From positions 124,001 to 188,000 of the forward strand of contig NZ_CATYWO010000001.1 of assembly GCF_958405655.1 (NCBI RefSeq): DNA of 64,000 nucleotides, given 5' to 3'. The position numbers and the translations under genes are program-made. How positions within the stretch are numbered: position 1 is the stretch's first letter; each line of letters opens with the position of its first letter. The notes below the pieces were generated by a model, which worked only from the letters and a program-made list of their open reading frames with translations, searched no databases and had not been told where the DNA came from. This DNA is from Ralstonia condita (lineage in GTDB: Bacteria > Pseudomonadota > Gammaproteobacteria > Burkholderiales > Burkholderiaceae). Positions 33,467 through 42,859 of the stretch are shown piece after piece.

Positions 33467-34435
33467 TCAGACCTGGGCACCGTAGTTCGGGTCATCCTTC
33501 GGGCCGCCGGCCTTCTTCTCGCCCTTGACGAGGTCTTCGCGCTTGACCCCGAGCCACATGCACAGGGCCGCCGCCACGAACACCGACGAATAGATACCGA
33601 ACAAGATGCCGATGGTCAGCGCCAGGGCAAAGTAGTGAAGCGTCGGACCACCGAACACCAGCATGGACAGCACCATCATTTCGGTCGAGCCGTGGGTGAT
33701 GATGGTTCGCGAGATGGTGCTGGTGATTGCGTGGTCGATCACCTCGTGCGTGTTCATCTTGCGGTACTTGCGGAACGCCTCGCGGATCCGGTCGAAGATC
33801 ACCACCGACTCGTTCACCGAGTAGCCCAGCACGGCCAGCACCGCCGCCAGCACCGACAGCGAGAACTCCCATTGGAAGAACGCGAAGAAGCCCAGGATGA
33901 TGACGATGTCGTGCAGGTTGGCGATCACGCCCGCCACGGCAAACTTCCACTCGAAGCGGATCGACAGGTAGATCACGATGCCGATCACCACGAACAGCAG
34001 GGCTAGCAGACCGTCGGTGGCCAGCTCCTTGCCGACCTGCGGGCCGACGAACTCGACACGCTGCAGCTTGGCGTCAGGGTGGGCGGCGTTCAACGCCGTC
34101 ATCACCTGCTGGCTCTGCACGGCCGAGGCGACGGGCTTGCCGTCCGGGCCGTTCTTGAGCGGAAGGCGGATCATGACGTCGCGCGAGGTGCCAAAGTTCT
34201 GGACCTGCGCATCGGCATAGCCGAGTTTTTCGACGTCTGCGCGGATCTTCGGCAGATCCGCGGTTTGGGTGTACGCCACCTCCATTACCGTACCGCCGGT
34301 GAATTCCACCGACAGATGCAGCCCTTTGTGAAACAGGAAGAAGACAGCGGCGATAAACGTCAGGAACGACACGGCGTTGAAGACCAACGCGTGCTTCATG
34401 AACGGAATGTCGCGGCGGATGCGGAAAAACTCCAT
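33467..34435 (-). CDS. secF: Protein translocase subunit SecF
   Basis: Inner-membrane RND-type partner of SecD that uses the proton gradient to pull proteins out of the SecYEG channel. 322 residues, six membrane helices. The first helix precedes GLHLSVEFTGGTVMEV, the conserved FDRIREAFRKYR loop follows helix 4, and TTISRTIITHGSTEMMVLSML lies in the C-terminal helices. Last gene of the queA-tgt-yajC-secD-secF set; 75 bases separate it from secD. Confidence 0.96.
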   Translation of the reverse strand: MEFFRIRRDIPFMKHALVFNAVSFLTFIAAVFFLFHKGLHLSVEFTGGTVMEVAYTQTADLPKIRADVEKLGYADAQVQNFGTSRDVMIRLPLKNGPDGKPVASAVQSQQVMTALNAAHPDAKLQRVEFVGPQVGKELATDGLLALLFVVIGIVIYLSIRFEWKFAVAGVIANLHDIVIILGFFAFFQWEFSLSVLAAVLAVLGYSVNESVVIFDRIREAFRKYRKMNTHEVIDHAITSTISRTIITHGSTEMMVLSMLVFGGPTLHYFALALTIGILFGIYSSVFVAAALCMWLGVKREDLVKGEKKAGGPKDDPNYGAQV

Positions 34436-34510
34436 GGTCTGCCCTTTGTGGCAACCGGCCCGTTGATGCGGGGCCGCTGCCGGTTATGCTTGGTTCAGTG
34501 TTGATGCGCC

Positions 34511-36391
34511 TTACTGCTGTGCCGGCGACTGCGTGTTGCCGGGCTTCCACACCTGACCGATCGCCAGGCTTTGCAGCTTCTTGCGGCGGCCGTACCAGAG
34601 GTTGACCAGCGCGCGATTGAAGAACACGGCAGAGAACATCGAGGTCAGGATGCCCAGGCAGTGCACCACAGCGAAGCCGCGTACCGGACCCGAACCGAAG
34701 GCCAGCAGTGCCAGACCGGCGATCAGCGTGGTCACGTTCGAATCCAGGATGGTCGCCCATGCGCGCTCGAAGCCGGCGGCGATCGCCATTTGCGCCGATG
34801 CCCCATTGCGCAGCTCCTCGCGGACGCGCTCATTGATCAGCACGTTCGCGTCGATGGCCATCCCGAGCGCCAGCGCAATGGCGGCAATGCCGGGCAGCGT
34901 GAGGGTGGCCTGCAGCATCGACAGGATGGCGATCAGCAGGAACACGTTCACACCGAGCGACACCACCGAGAACATGCCGAAGAGCATGTAGTACAGCGCC
35001 ATGAACACCGAGATGGCGAGGAAACCGTACAGCGCGGAGTCGAAACCCTTCTTGATGTTGTCCGCACCGAGCGACGGGCCGATCGTGCGCTCTTCGATGA
35101 TCTCCATCGGCGCGGCCAGGGAGCCTGCGCGCAGCAGCAGCGCGAGGTCCGCCGAGGCTTCGGTCGAGCCCATGCCGGTGATCTGGAAGCGCGAACCCAG
35201 CTCGGACTGGATGGTCGCCACCGTCAGCACTTCACCCTTGCCCTTTTCGAAGAGCACGATGCCCATGCGCTTGCCGATGTTGTCGCGCGAAACGTCGCGC
35301 AGTACACGGCCGCCCTGGCCATCCAGCGTGATGTCGACCGACGGATTGTGATTCTGGTCGAAGCCGGCCGATGCGCTGGTGATGCGATCACCCGTGAAGA
35401 TCACCTGCTTCTGCAGCAGCACTGGGGCGCTGCGGCCTTGCGTGAAGAGTTCGTCGCCAAGCGGTACCGGGTCGCCGACGCGCGGCACGAGCGGCGCGTT
35501 CGGGTCAGCCAGGCGCGCTTCCAGCGTGGCGGTACGGCCGATGATGTCCTTGGCCTTGGCGGTGTCCTGCACACCGGGCAGTTGCACCACGATGCGGTCC
35601 GGGCCCTGTTGCTGGATCACTGGTTCCGCCACGCCCAGTTCGTTCACGCGGTTGTGCAGCGTCACGACGTTCTGCTTGACGGCGTTGTCCTGCACTTCTT
35701 TCATCGCGGCCGCGGTGAAGGTGCCGGTGAGGGTGGCGCCGTCGGCGGTCTTGTCGACGCTGTAGGCCAGTTCACGGGTGGAGTCTGCCAGCACGCTGCG
35801 CGCGCGGTCGGCGTCATCGGCGTTGCTGAACTTGATGATGACGGAATTGCCGCTGCGATCGATGCCGTTGTGGCGGATGCTCTTGTCGCGCAGTTGCGTG
35901 CGGATGTCACCGGCCAGCGAATCGAGCTTCTTCGTCACCGCGCCGTTCATGTCGACCTGCAGCAGGAAGTGCACGCCGCCGCGCAGGTCCAGGCCCAGGA
36001 ACATCGGCAGGGCGTGGATCGAGGTCAGCCAGCGCGGCGAGCCCGACAGCAGGTTCAGCGCGACGATATAGGTCGGATCGGTTTGATCGGTATTCAGGCC
36101 GCGGGCCAGGATGTCCTTGGCCTTGAGCTGCGTGTCGGTGTCGGCAAAGCGAACACGCACGCTGGCGGAGGTTCCGTTGCTGTCGAAGAACACGCCGTTG
36201 GGCTGGATGTTCGCGGCGGCAAGCAGGCTTTCAACCTGCTTCTGCGTGTTCAGGTCGACCTTGACGGTCGCCTTGCCCGACGACACCTGCACGGCAGGCG
36301 CCTCGCCAAAGAAGTTCGGCAGCGTGTAGAGGAACCCGATGGCAAGCGCCACCAGGATCACAAGGTATTTCCAGAGTGGGTAACGATTCAT
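34511..36391 (-). CDS. secD: Protein translocase subunit SecD
   Basis: 626-residue inner-membrane subunit of the SecDF complex. It has an N-terminal helix (about 8-26), a large periplasmic region (P1 head and base, residues 30-440), then five helices. The SecD signature LGLDLRGGVHFLLQVD is near residue 131, and MAIDANVLINERVREELRNG contains the proton-path aspartate. It is upstream of secF and downstream of yajC in the usual order. Confidence 0.96.
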   Translation of the reverse strand: MNRYPLWKYLVILVALAIGFLYTLPNFFGEAPAVQVSSGKATVKVDLNTQKQVESLLAAANIQPNGVFFDSNGTSASVRVRFADTDTQLKAKDILARGLNTDQTDPTYIVALNLLSGSPRWLTSIHALPMFLGLDLRGGVHFLLQVDMNGAVTKKLDSLAGDIRTQLRDKSIRHNGIDRSGNSVIIKFSNADDADRARSVLADSTRELAYSVDKTADGATLTGTFTAAAMKEVQDNAVKQNVVTLHNRVNELGVAEPVIQQQGPDRIVVQLPGVQDTAKAKDIIGRTATLEARLADPNAPLVPRVGDPVPLGDELFTQGRSAPVLLQKQVIFTGDRITSASAGFDQNHNPSVDITLDGQGGRVLRDVSRDNIGKRMGIVLFEKGKGEVLTVATIQSELGSRFQITGMGSTEASADLALLLRAGSLAAPMEIIEERTIGPSLGADNIKKGFDSALYGFLAISVFMALYYMLFGMFSVVSLGVNVFLLIAILSMLQATLTLPGIAAIALALGMAIDANVLINERVREELRNGASAQMAIAAGFERAWATILDSNVTTLIAGLALLAFGSGPVRGFAVVHCLGILTSMFSAVFFNRALVNLWYGRRKKLQSLAIGQVWKPGNTQSPAQQ

Positions 36392-36502
36392 CTTGGGGGC
36401 CGGTGAGGCGGCGCGAGCGGCCGTGGCGCGGAATATTCAGGATAGGCGCTGCCCGGGGCTCCGGCGCCTGCGCGAGGGCTGCGCGGCGCCGGGCGGGGCG
36501 GC

Positions 36503-36832
36503 TTACAGTGCCTTGAGCGTGCCCTTGGGCAGCACGGTCGTCACAGCGCTTTTCTGGACGGTGATTTCAGTGTTGGCCGCGATCTCAACGGTGACGTACT
36601 GCTCGGCCACCTTGGTCACCTTGCCCAGGATGCCGCCTGCGGTGACGACTTCGTCGCCCTTGGCCAGCGCTTCGAGCATCGACTTGGTTTCTTTCTGGCG
36701 CTTCATCTGCGGGCGGATCATGATGAACCACAGCACCACGAACATCAGGATGATGGGCAGGAAGCTCATCAGGCCGCCTGCTGCACCACCAACCGGTGCG
36801 GTTTGCGCGTAAGCGTCGGAAATGAGGAACAC
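36503..36832 (-). CDS. yajC: Preprotein translocase accessory subunit YajC
   Basis: 109-residue single-span protein associated with SecDF. The membrane helix is at about 20-40 (SFLPIILMFVVLWFIMI), followed by the family motif RPQMKRQKETKSMLEALAKGDEVVTAGGILGKV. It lies between tgt and secD. Confidence 0.95.
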   Translation of the reverse strand: MFLISDAYAQTAPVGGAAGGLMSFLPIILMFVVLWFIMIRPQMKRQKETKSMLEALAKGDEVVTAGGILGKVTKVAEQYVTVEIAANTEITVQKSAVTTVLPKGTLKAL

Positions 36833-36937
36833 GTCAGAACTCCGTAATGGTTCGTCAATCGGTCAAAAATCGGACCGGACATTCTACCATTGCGGTGCTG
36901 CGGCAAATGGGCGCGCGCGGCCCCCTTCGGCGGCGTG

Positions 36938-38089
36938 TCAGAGCGCCCCGCGCGCGCGGTCGGCGGCAAAGCGGGCCTGGAATGCGGCAAAGCTGTGCGA
37001 CTCGATTGCCGCACGCATGTCTGCCATCAGCTCGAGGTAGTAATACAGGTTGTGAATCGTGTTCAGGCGCGCGCCCAGGATCTCGCCCACGCGCTGCAGA
37101 TGGTGCAGGTAGGCGCGCGAGAAATTGCGGCAGGTGTAGCACCCGCAGCTTTCATCCAGCGGCCGGGGGTCATTGCGGTGGACGGCGTTCTTGATCTTCA
37201 CGTCGCCGAAGCGCGTAAAGAGCCAGCCGTTGCGCGCGTTGCGGGTCGGCATCACGCAATCGAACATGTCGATGCCGCTGGCAACGCCCGCCACCAGGTC
37301 TTCCGGCGTACCCACGCCCATCAGGTAGTGCGGCTTGTTGACCGGCAGACGCGGCGCCACGTGATGCAGCACGCGCATCATGTCTTCCTTCGGCTCGCCG
37401 ACCGACAGGCCGCCGATGGCGTAGCCGCCAAAGCCCTGGCCGCCCGCGTCGGCATCAATGGCCTGCAGGCCGGCCAGCGATTCATCGCGCAGGTTTTCGA
37501 ACATGCCGCCCTGGACGATGGCGAACAGCGCGTTCGGGTTGTTTTCGCGCTCGAATTCGTTGCGCGAGCGCTGTGCCCAGCGCAGGCTCATGCGCATCGA
37601 GGCTGCGGCTTCGGCCTCGGTGGCGGGGCGATCGCCGATCTTGTACGGCGTGCATTCATCGAACTGCATGACGATGTCGGAGTTCAGCCGGCGTTGGATC
37701 TGCATGGAGATCTCCGGCGAGAGGAACAGCCGGTCGCCGTTGATGGGCGAGGCAAAATGCACGCCTTCTTCGGTGATCTTGCGCAGATCACCCAGCGAAA
37801 ACACCTGGAAGCCGCCGGAGTCGGTCAGGATGGGTTTGTCCCAGCCGTTGAAGCCGTGCAGGCCCTTGTGCGCATCCATGACTTCCAGCCCCGGGCGCAG
37901 CCAGAGGTGGAAGGTATTGCCCAGGATGATCTGCGCGCCGATGTCCTTGAGCTCCGCCGGCGACATCGCCTTGACCGCGCCGTAGGTGCCCACCGGCATG
38001 AAGATGGGCGTCTCCACCACGCCGTGGTTCAGGGTCATGCGGCCGCGCCGGGCGAGGCCATCGGTGGTGAGCAGTTCGTACTTGAGCAT
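36938..38089 (-). CDS. tgt: Queuine tRNA-ribosyltransferase
   Basis: Exchanges guanine 34 for preQ1 in tRNAs with GUN anticodons. 383 residues. The nucleophilic-aspartate region is MPTRNARNG with the preceding DCVMP. The substrate pocket is TDSGGFQVFSLG, and the zinc site is CGCYTCRNFSRAYLHHL near the C-terminus. Its start is two bases after the queA stop, so the two queuosine genes are translated together. Confidence 0.96.
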   Translation of the reverse strand: MLKYELLTTDGLARRGRMTLNHGVVETPIFMPVGTYGAVKAMSPAELKDIGAQIILGNTFHLWLRPGLEVMDAHKGLHGFNGWDKPILTDSGGFQVFSLGDLRKITEEGVHFASPINGDRLFLSPEISMQIQRRLNSDIVMQFDECTPYKIGDRPATEAEAAASMRMSLRWAQRSRNEFERENNPNALFAIVQGGMFENLRDESLAGLQAIDADAGGQGFGGYAIGGLSVGEPKEDMMRVLHHVAPRLPVNKPHYLMGVGTPEDLVAGVASGIDMFDCVMPTRNARNGWLFTRFGDVKIKNAVHRNDPRPLDESCGCYTCRNFSRAYLHHLQRVGEILGARLNTIHNLYYYLELMADMRAAIESHSFAAFQARFAADRARGAL

Positions 38090-38091
38090 GG

Positions 38092-39144
38092 TCAGGCGAG
38101 GGGGGAATCGGGTTCGGCGCGCGTCAGCAGCATCGCGTCGCCGTAGCTGAAGAAGCGGTAGCGCTGGGCGATGGCATGCTGGTAGGCCGCACGGATCGCG
38201 TCCATGCCCGCAAATGCCGACACCAGCATCATCAGCGTCGACTTGGGCAGGTGGAAGTTGGTGACCATCGCGTCGACCAGGCGGAAGCGGTAGCCGGGCG
38301 TGATGAAGATGTCGGTGTCACCACTGCCCGCGTGAAGCGTGCCGTCGGGCAGTGCCGCAGATTCGAGCGCGCGCATCGAGGTCGTGCCGACGGCGATCAC
38401 GCGCCCGCCGGCTGCACGCGTGGCCTGTACGGCTTCAGCCAACGCAGGCGTGATCTCATACCACTCGCTGTGCATGCGGTGCTCGGCGATGTTCTCCACC
38501 CGCACCGGCTGGAACGTGCCCGCGCCCACGTGCAGCGTGAGGAAGCCGCGGCGGATGCCCATGGCGTCCAGCCTGGCGAACAGCGCATCGTCGAAATGCA
38601 GGCCGGCCGTGGGGGCGGCAACGGCGCCCGGATTGCGCGCATACACGGTCTGGTAGCGCGTCTCGTCAAAGCTGTCCGGGTCGTGCTCGATGTACGGCGG
38701 CAGCGGCAGGCGGCCGTATTGCTCGATCAGGTCGAGCGCCGGCTGCGGAAAGCGCAGCGTGAAGAACGGCTCGGCGCGCGGGCCGACCGTCACGTCAAAG
38801 GCATCCGCCAGGCGCAGCGTCGTGCCTTCCACAGGCGACTTGCTGGAGCGGATCTGCGCCAGCACGGTGTGCTCGTCCAGCAGGCGCTCGACGAGCACCT
38901 CGACCTTGCCTCCACTGGCCTTGTGGCCGAAGAAGCGCGCCTTGATGACGCGGGTGTCGTTGAAGACAAGCAGATCCCCGGGGCGCAGGTAGTCGACCAG
39001 GTCGGTGAACTGGCGATCATCAAAGTGCACGCCATCGGCCTCACGGCGGACGGCCAGCAGGCGGCTCGCGGTGCGGTCGGGCAGGGCGGTTTGCGCGATC
39101 AGCTCGGGCGGCAGATCGAAATCGAAATCGGACAGCGTCAGCAT
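38092..39144 (-). CDS. queA: S-adenosylmethionine:tRNA ribosyltransferase-isomerase
   Basis: Adds the ribose part of SAM to preQ1-tRNA to form epoxyqueuosine. 350 residues. The start at 39144 gives MLTLSDFDFDLPPELIAQ, the QueA N-terminus; the frame is open much further upstream but overlaps recG. Motifs are DGVHFDDRQFTDL, PGDLLVFNDTRVIKAR, AAPTAGLHFD and VGAGTFQPVRVE. It is divergent from recG. Confidence 0.96.
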   Translation of the reverse strand: MLTLSDFDFDLPPELIAQTALPDRTASRLLAVRREADGVHFDDRQFTDLVDYLRPGDLLVFNDTRVIKARFFGHKASGGKVEVLVERLLDEHTVLAQIRSSKSPVEGTTLRLADAFDVTVGPRAEPFFTLRFPQPALDLIEQYGRLPLPPYIEHDPDSFDETRYQTVYARNPGAVAAPTAGLHFDDALFARLDAMGIRRGFLTLHVGAGTFQPVRVENIAEHRMHSEWYEITPALAEAVQATRAAGGRVIAVGTTSMRALESAALPDGTLHAGSGDTDIFITPGYRFRLVDAMVTNFHLPKSTLMMLVSAFAGMDAIRAAYQHAIAQRYRFFSYGDAMLLTRAEPDSPLA

Positions 39145-39191
39145 GAAAAGTGGCGCAGACGTGGATTGCGCCAAGTGGTAGTGGCGAGCGC

Positions 39192-39201
39192 CGGTACAAT
39201 C
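39192..39201 (+). promoter_or_regulatory. -10 promoter element of recG
   Basis: CGGTACAATC lies 37 bases before the recG start in the queA-recG divergent interval. It matches the GGTANAATC pattern seen before tkt, leuS, purB and oxyR. Confidence 0.45.
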
Positions 39202-39238
39202 GACAGCGACCCGCAAAGTTCGCCATTGTAAACGTCCT

Positions 39239-41416
39239 GTGCCGCCTCGCGCCCGCTCCGTCTCCGCCGTTGCTTCCGTGCCCGATACCGAGGCCGCGCC
39301 GGCTGCCAAGCCCAAGCGTGACGCCGCGGCAAAACCCGCGCCCAAAACGGCCCGGCCGGCCGACAAGCTGGCCAAGCTCGGGCTGCACCGCGATGTCGAC
39401 CTCGTCCTGCATCTGCCGATGCGGTACGAAGACGAAACCACGCTCCTGACCATTGCGGAAGCCACAGCCCGTGCCAATACCGGCTGGGCCGCGCAGGTCG
39501 AAGGCGTGGTGACGCGCAACGAAGTGGCGTTCCGCCCGCGCCGGCAACTCGTCGTGCACGTCGCCGATGATTCTGGTGAGCTGGTGCTGCGCTTCCTCAA
39601 TTTCTATGGCAGCCAGGTCAAGCAGATGGCCGAAGGCGTGCGGCTGCGCGTGCGTGGCGAGGTGCGCGGCGGCTTCTTCGGCGCCGAGATGGTGCATCCG
39701 ACCGTGCGCGCGGTCGCACCGGACGAGCCGCTGCCCGATCGTCTGACGCCCGTATATCCGAGCACGGCCGGTGTGGCGCAGGCGTATCTGCGCAAGGCGA
39801 TTCTCAACGCGCTGACCCGCACGCCGCTGCCGGAAACGCTACCTCACAGCCTCATCACGGGGCCACTCTTGCCGCTGAAGCTGATGGCGCCCGCCGAAGC
39901 GGTGCGCGTGCTGCATCAACCGACGCCCGACGTGGACGAGCACAGCCTCATGGAACGCACGCATCCGGCGTGGCTGCGCATCAAGTTTGACGAGCTGCTG
40001 TCGCAGCAGCTGTCGCTCAAGCGTGCACAGGCGGCGCGGCGCATGCGCAATGCGCCTGTCCTGCGCGCCAGCCGCACGGATGGCCTGCTTGCCCGCTTCA
40101 TGAATGCACTGCCGTTCCAGCTGACGGGCGCCCAGGCCCGCGTGTGGGAGGAGATCCGCGCAGACCTCGCGCACCCGTACCCGATGCAGCGGTTGCTGCA
40201 GGGCGACGTGGGCAGCGGCAAGACCGTCATCGCCGCGCTGGCCGCGTGCCAGGCCATTGACGCCGGCTGGCAGGCCGCGCTGATGGCGCCGACCGAATTG
40301 CTGGCCGAGCAGCACTACCGCAAACTTTCCGCATGGCTCGCGCCGCTCGGCGTTGACATCGTCTGGCTGGCCGGCAGCCTCAAGCGCAAGCAGAAGGACG
40401 AGGCGGCCGCCCGCGTGGCCGCAGGCACGGCGCAGCTTGTCATCGGCACGCATGCGCTGATCCAGGACGCCGTGACGTTCGCGCGTCTCGGCCTGGCCGT
40501 GGTGGATGAGCAGCACCGCTTCGGCGTCGCGCAGCGCCTTGCCCTGCGCGGCAAGGCTGGCAACGGCGACGCGCCCGCGGCCGGTAATGCGCAGGTGCCG
40601 CATCAGTTGATGATGTCTGCCACGCCGATCCCCCGCACGCTGGCGATGACGTACTACGCCGATCTCGACGTCTCTGCCATCGACGAACTCCCGCCTGGCC
40701 GCACGCCGGTCGTCACGCGGCTGGTGAATGATGCCCGTCGCGACGAGGTGATTGAGCGCATCTACGCCGCCGCGCGCGAAGGCCGACAGGTCTACTGGGT
40801 GTGCCCGCTGATTGAGGAAAGCGAAGCACTGCAACTGCAGACCGCCGTCGAAACCTTCGAGACGCTCTCGCAAAGCCTGGAAGGGTTGAAAGTGGGCCTG
40901 GTGCACGGCCGCCTGCCGTCGGCCGACAAGGCGGCTGTCATGAGCGCCTTCGCCGGCGGCGAGCTGCACGTGCTGGTGGCCACCACCGTCATCGAAGTCG
41001 GCGTCGATGTGCCGAATGCCTCATTGATGGTGATCGAACACGCCGAGCGCTTCGGCCTTGCGCAGTTGCACCAGTTGCGGGGACGGGTGGGGCGCGGCAC
41101 CGCGGAATCGGTATGCGTGCTGCTGTACCAGGCGCCCTTGTCGCCCACGGCCAAGCAGCGCCTGCAGACCATGCGCGAGACCACCGACGGCTTCGAGATC
41201 GCACGGCGCGACCTGGAAATCCGCGGGCCCGGTGAATTCCTCGGCGCGCGGCAATCGGGCGAGGCGATGCTGCGCTTTGCCGACCTGAACCATGACGCGT
41301 GGCTCGTGGAGTTTGCCCACTGTGCAGCAGAGGAAATGCTGGTGCGTTATCCGGAAGCCGTGGATGCGCATCTCAAGCGTTGGCTCGGCGAGCGCGAGCA
41401 TTACCTGCGCGTATAG
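39239..41416 (+). CDS. recG: ATP-dependent DNA helicase RecG
   Basis: Branch-migration helicase that remodels stalled forks and Holliday junctions. 725 residues from a GTG start. It has an alanine/lysine-rich N-terminal extension, the OB-fold wedge domain (about 85-180), Walker A LQGDVGSGKTVIA near residue 322, Walker B-type VVDEQHRFG, MSATPIPRTLAMTYY, and the C-terminal TRG motif region FLGARQSGEAMLRFADL. It is divergent from queA. The start could also be a few codons later, since the extension is not conserved. Confidence 0.95.
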   Translation: MPPRARSVSAVASVPDTEAAPAAKPKRDAAAKPAPKTARPADKLAKLGLHRDVDLVLHLPMRYEDETTLLTIAEATARANTGWAAQVEGVVTRNEVAFRPRRQLVVHVADDSGELVLRFLNFYGSQVKQMAEGVRLRVRGEVRGGFFGAEMVHPTVRAVAPDEPLPDRLTPVYPSTAGVAQAYLRKAILNALTRTPLPETLPHSLITGPLLPLKLMAPAEAVRVLHQPTPDVDEHSLMERTHPAWLRIKFDELLSQQLSLKRAQAARRMRNAPVLRASRTDGLLARFMNALPFQLTGAQARVWEEIRADLAHPYPMQRLLQGDVGSGKTVIAALAACQAIDAGWQAALMAPTELLAEQHYRKLSAWLAPLGVDIVWLAGSLKRKQKDEAAARVAAGTAQLVIGTHALIQDAVTFARLGLAVVDEQHRFGVAQRLALRGKAGNGDAPAAGNAQVPHQLMMSATPIPRTLAMTYYADLDVSAIDELPPGRTPVVTRLVNDARRDEVIERIYAAAREGRQVYWVCPLIEESEALQLQTAVETFETLSQSLEGLKVGLVHGRLPSADKAAVMSAFAGGELHVLVATTVIEVGVDVPNASLMVIEHAERFGLAQLHQLRGRVGRGTAESVCVLLYQAPLSPTAKQRLQTMRETTDGFEIARRDLEIRGPGEFLGARQSGEAMLRFADLNHDAWLVEFAHCAAEEMLVRYPEAVDAHLKRWLGEREHYLRV

Positions 41417-41520
41417 GCAGGCTCGGTCTTGTGCCTCCCCGCTTCAGCGTGAGACCAGCGCCTGTTCGCGCATCATGGCGGTACGTCCGCAGGCAGCGCG
41501 CACGGCATCGGTGCACGGGG

Positions 41521-42684
41521 TTACTCCCGGGCCGGTTCGAGGCGCAGCAAGGTGATTTCCGACGGCGCGCCGAAGCGCTTTGGCGGGCCCCAGTAGCCAG
41601 TGCCGCGGCTGGTGTAGATCCACAGGCGGCCCAGCCTGTGCAGGCCCGCCGTGAACGGTTGCTGCAGCGGGACGAACAGGCTCCATGGCCAGAACTGACC
41701 GCCGTGCGTGTGCCCCGAAAGCTGCAGGTCGAAACCGGCTTCCGCCGCGGCCGGTGCGCTGCGCGGCTGGTGGGCCAGCAGGATGGCGGGTGTGACGTCA
41801 GCCGGCGAACCCGCCAGCGCGCGCGCCGGATCGCTCGTGTGGTCGGCGTGGAATTGGCCCGCGCTGAAATCCGTCACCCCGGCGATGACGAGCGACGCAC
41901 CGTCGTGCTCGAGCACCACGTGCTCGTTCATCAGCACGCGCATGCCCAATCGCCCAAACTCAGACACCCAGGGCCCGACCCCCGAGTAATACTCATGGTT
42001 TCCGGTGACGGCAAAGACGCCATGCCGCGCCGACATGTCAGCCAGCGGCGCGATGTGATGACGCAGCACGGCCACTTCGCCGTCCACAAGATCGCCCGTG
42101 ACGGCGATCATGTCGGGTTCCAGCGCGTTGAGCCGGTCCACCACGCCGGCCACATAGGCGCGCTTGATGGTCGGACCGACATGCAGGTCGGTGATCTGCG
42201 CGATGGTGAAGCCATGCAGCGGCGCCGGTAGATCCGCGATCGACACGGTGACGTGTGCCACACGCGGAATGCGACGCGCGTTGATGTAACCCACCAGCGT
42301 CACGAACGCGGCCAGCGCCAGAACCAGGACAGCGGAATCCAGCCGATACGTCACCGGCAGGAAGATGAGCGCGATGTCCCGCAGCAGGGTCAGCACGAGC
42401 AGCGTCGAGAACAACCCCATCAGCAAGGCGCCGACCCAGGTCACGCGGTCAGCCAATGCGATAGGCCGGACCACGAAGCGCGCCGCCATGCCGAAGGGAA
42501 TCATCAGCGACGACACGCACAGGAACCCCACGCCTGCGATCCAACCGGCGCCGCTCAGGCCGAGGTCTGGCAGCAACCGCCAACCGATATAGAGGTGCAG
42601 CGCGGCCATCAGCACGACTGCTGTCGCAAGGAAGCGGCGCATGCGGCGAGGCACGGTTGCCTTGCTGTTCTGTTCATCACTCAT
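41521..42684 (-). CDS. Membrane-anchored metallophosphoesterase
   Basis: 387 residues: four hydrophobic helices in the first 135, then a calcineurin-like phosphoesterase domain. Metal-binding motifs in order are TDLHVG, VTGDLVDGE, VTGNHEYYSGV, LLAHQP and SGHTHGGQFWP, a complete set. It resembles the YkuE/YaeI group, which acts on lipid-type or other phosphoesters at the membrane; the substrate here is unknown. It is convergent with recG and divergent from oxyR. Confidence 0.88.
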   Translation of the reverse strand: MSDEQNSKATVPRRMRRFLATAVVLMAALHLYIGWRLLPDLGLSGAGWIAGVGFLCVSSLMIPFGMAARFVVRPIALADRVTWVGALLMGLFSTLLVLTLLRDIALIFLPVTYRLDSAVLVLALAAFVTLVGYINARRIPRVAHVTVSIADLPAPLHGFTIAQITDLHVGPTIKRAYVAGVVDRLNALEPDMIAVTGDLVDGEVAVLRHHIAPLADMSARHGVFAVTGNHEYYSGVGPWVSEFGRLGMRVLMNEHVVLEHDGASLVIAGVTDFSAGQFHADHTSDPARALAGSPADVTPAILLAHQPRSAPAAAEAGFDLQLSGHTHGGQFWPWSLFVPLQQPFTAGLHRLGRLWIYTSRGTGYWGPPKRFGAPSEITLLRLEPARE

Positions 42685-42820
42685 GCTGGGATCGGTTCCT
42701 TATGATTTGGACGACACGTAGTCGACAGAGATGGGGGTGCCGGCGAGCAATGTCAACGGAGGCCACCCTGTTGTGATGCCTGGTCGATCGTTCAAACGCC
42801 AAGCAGTATTCTGCGTCCCT

Positions 42821-42830
42821 TGGTAAAATC
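42821..42830 (+). promoter_or_regulatory. Extended -10 promoter of oxyR
   Basis: TGGTAAAATC lies 29 bases before the oxyR ATG, identical to the tkt and purB elements. Confidence 0.5.
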
Positions 42831-42859
42831 TATCGACATCCAAAAGCCGATTGATTGCC

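Noticed and set aside
34571..36406. 611-codon open frame opposite secD
   Set aside because: Same shadow effect; low-complexity composition, while SecD motifs are complete on the minus strand.
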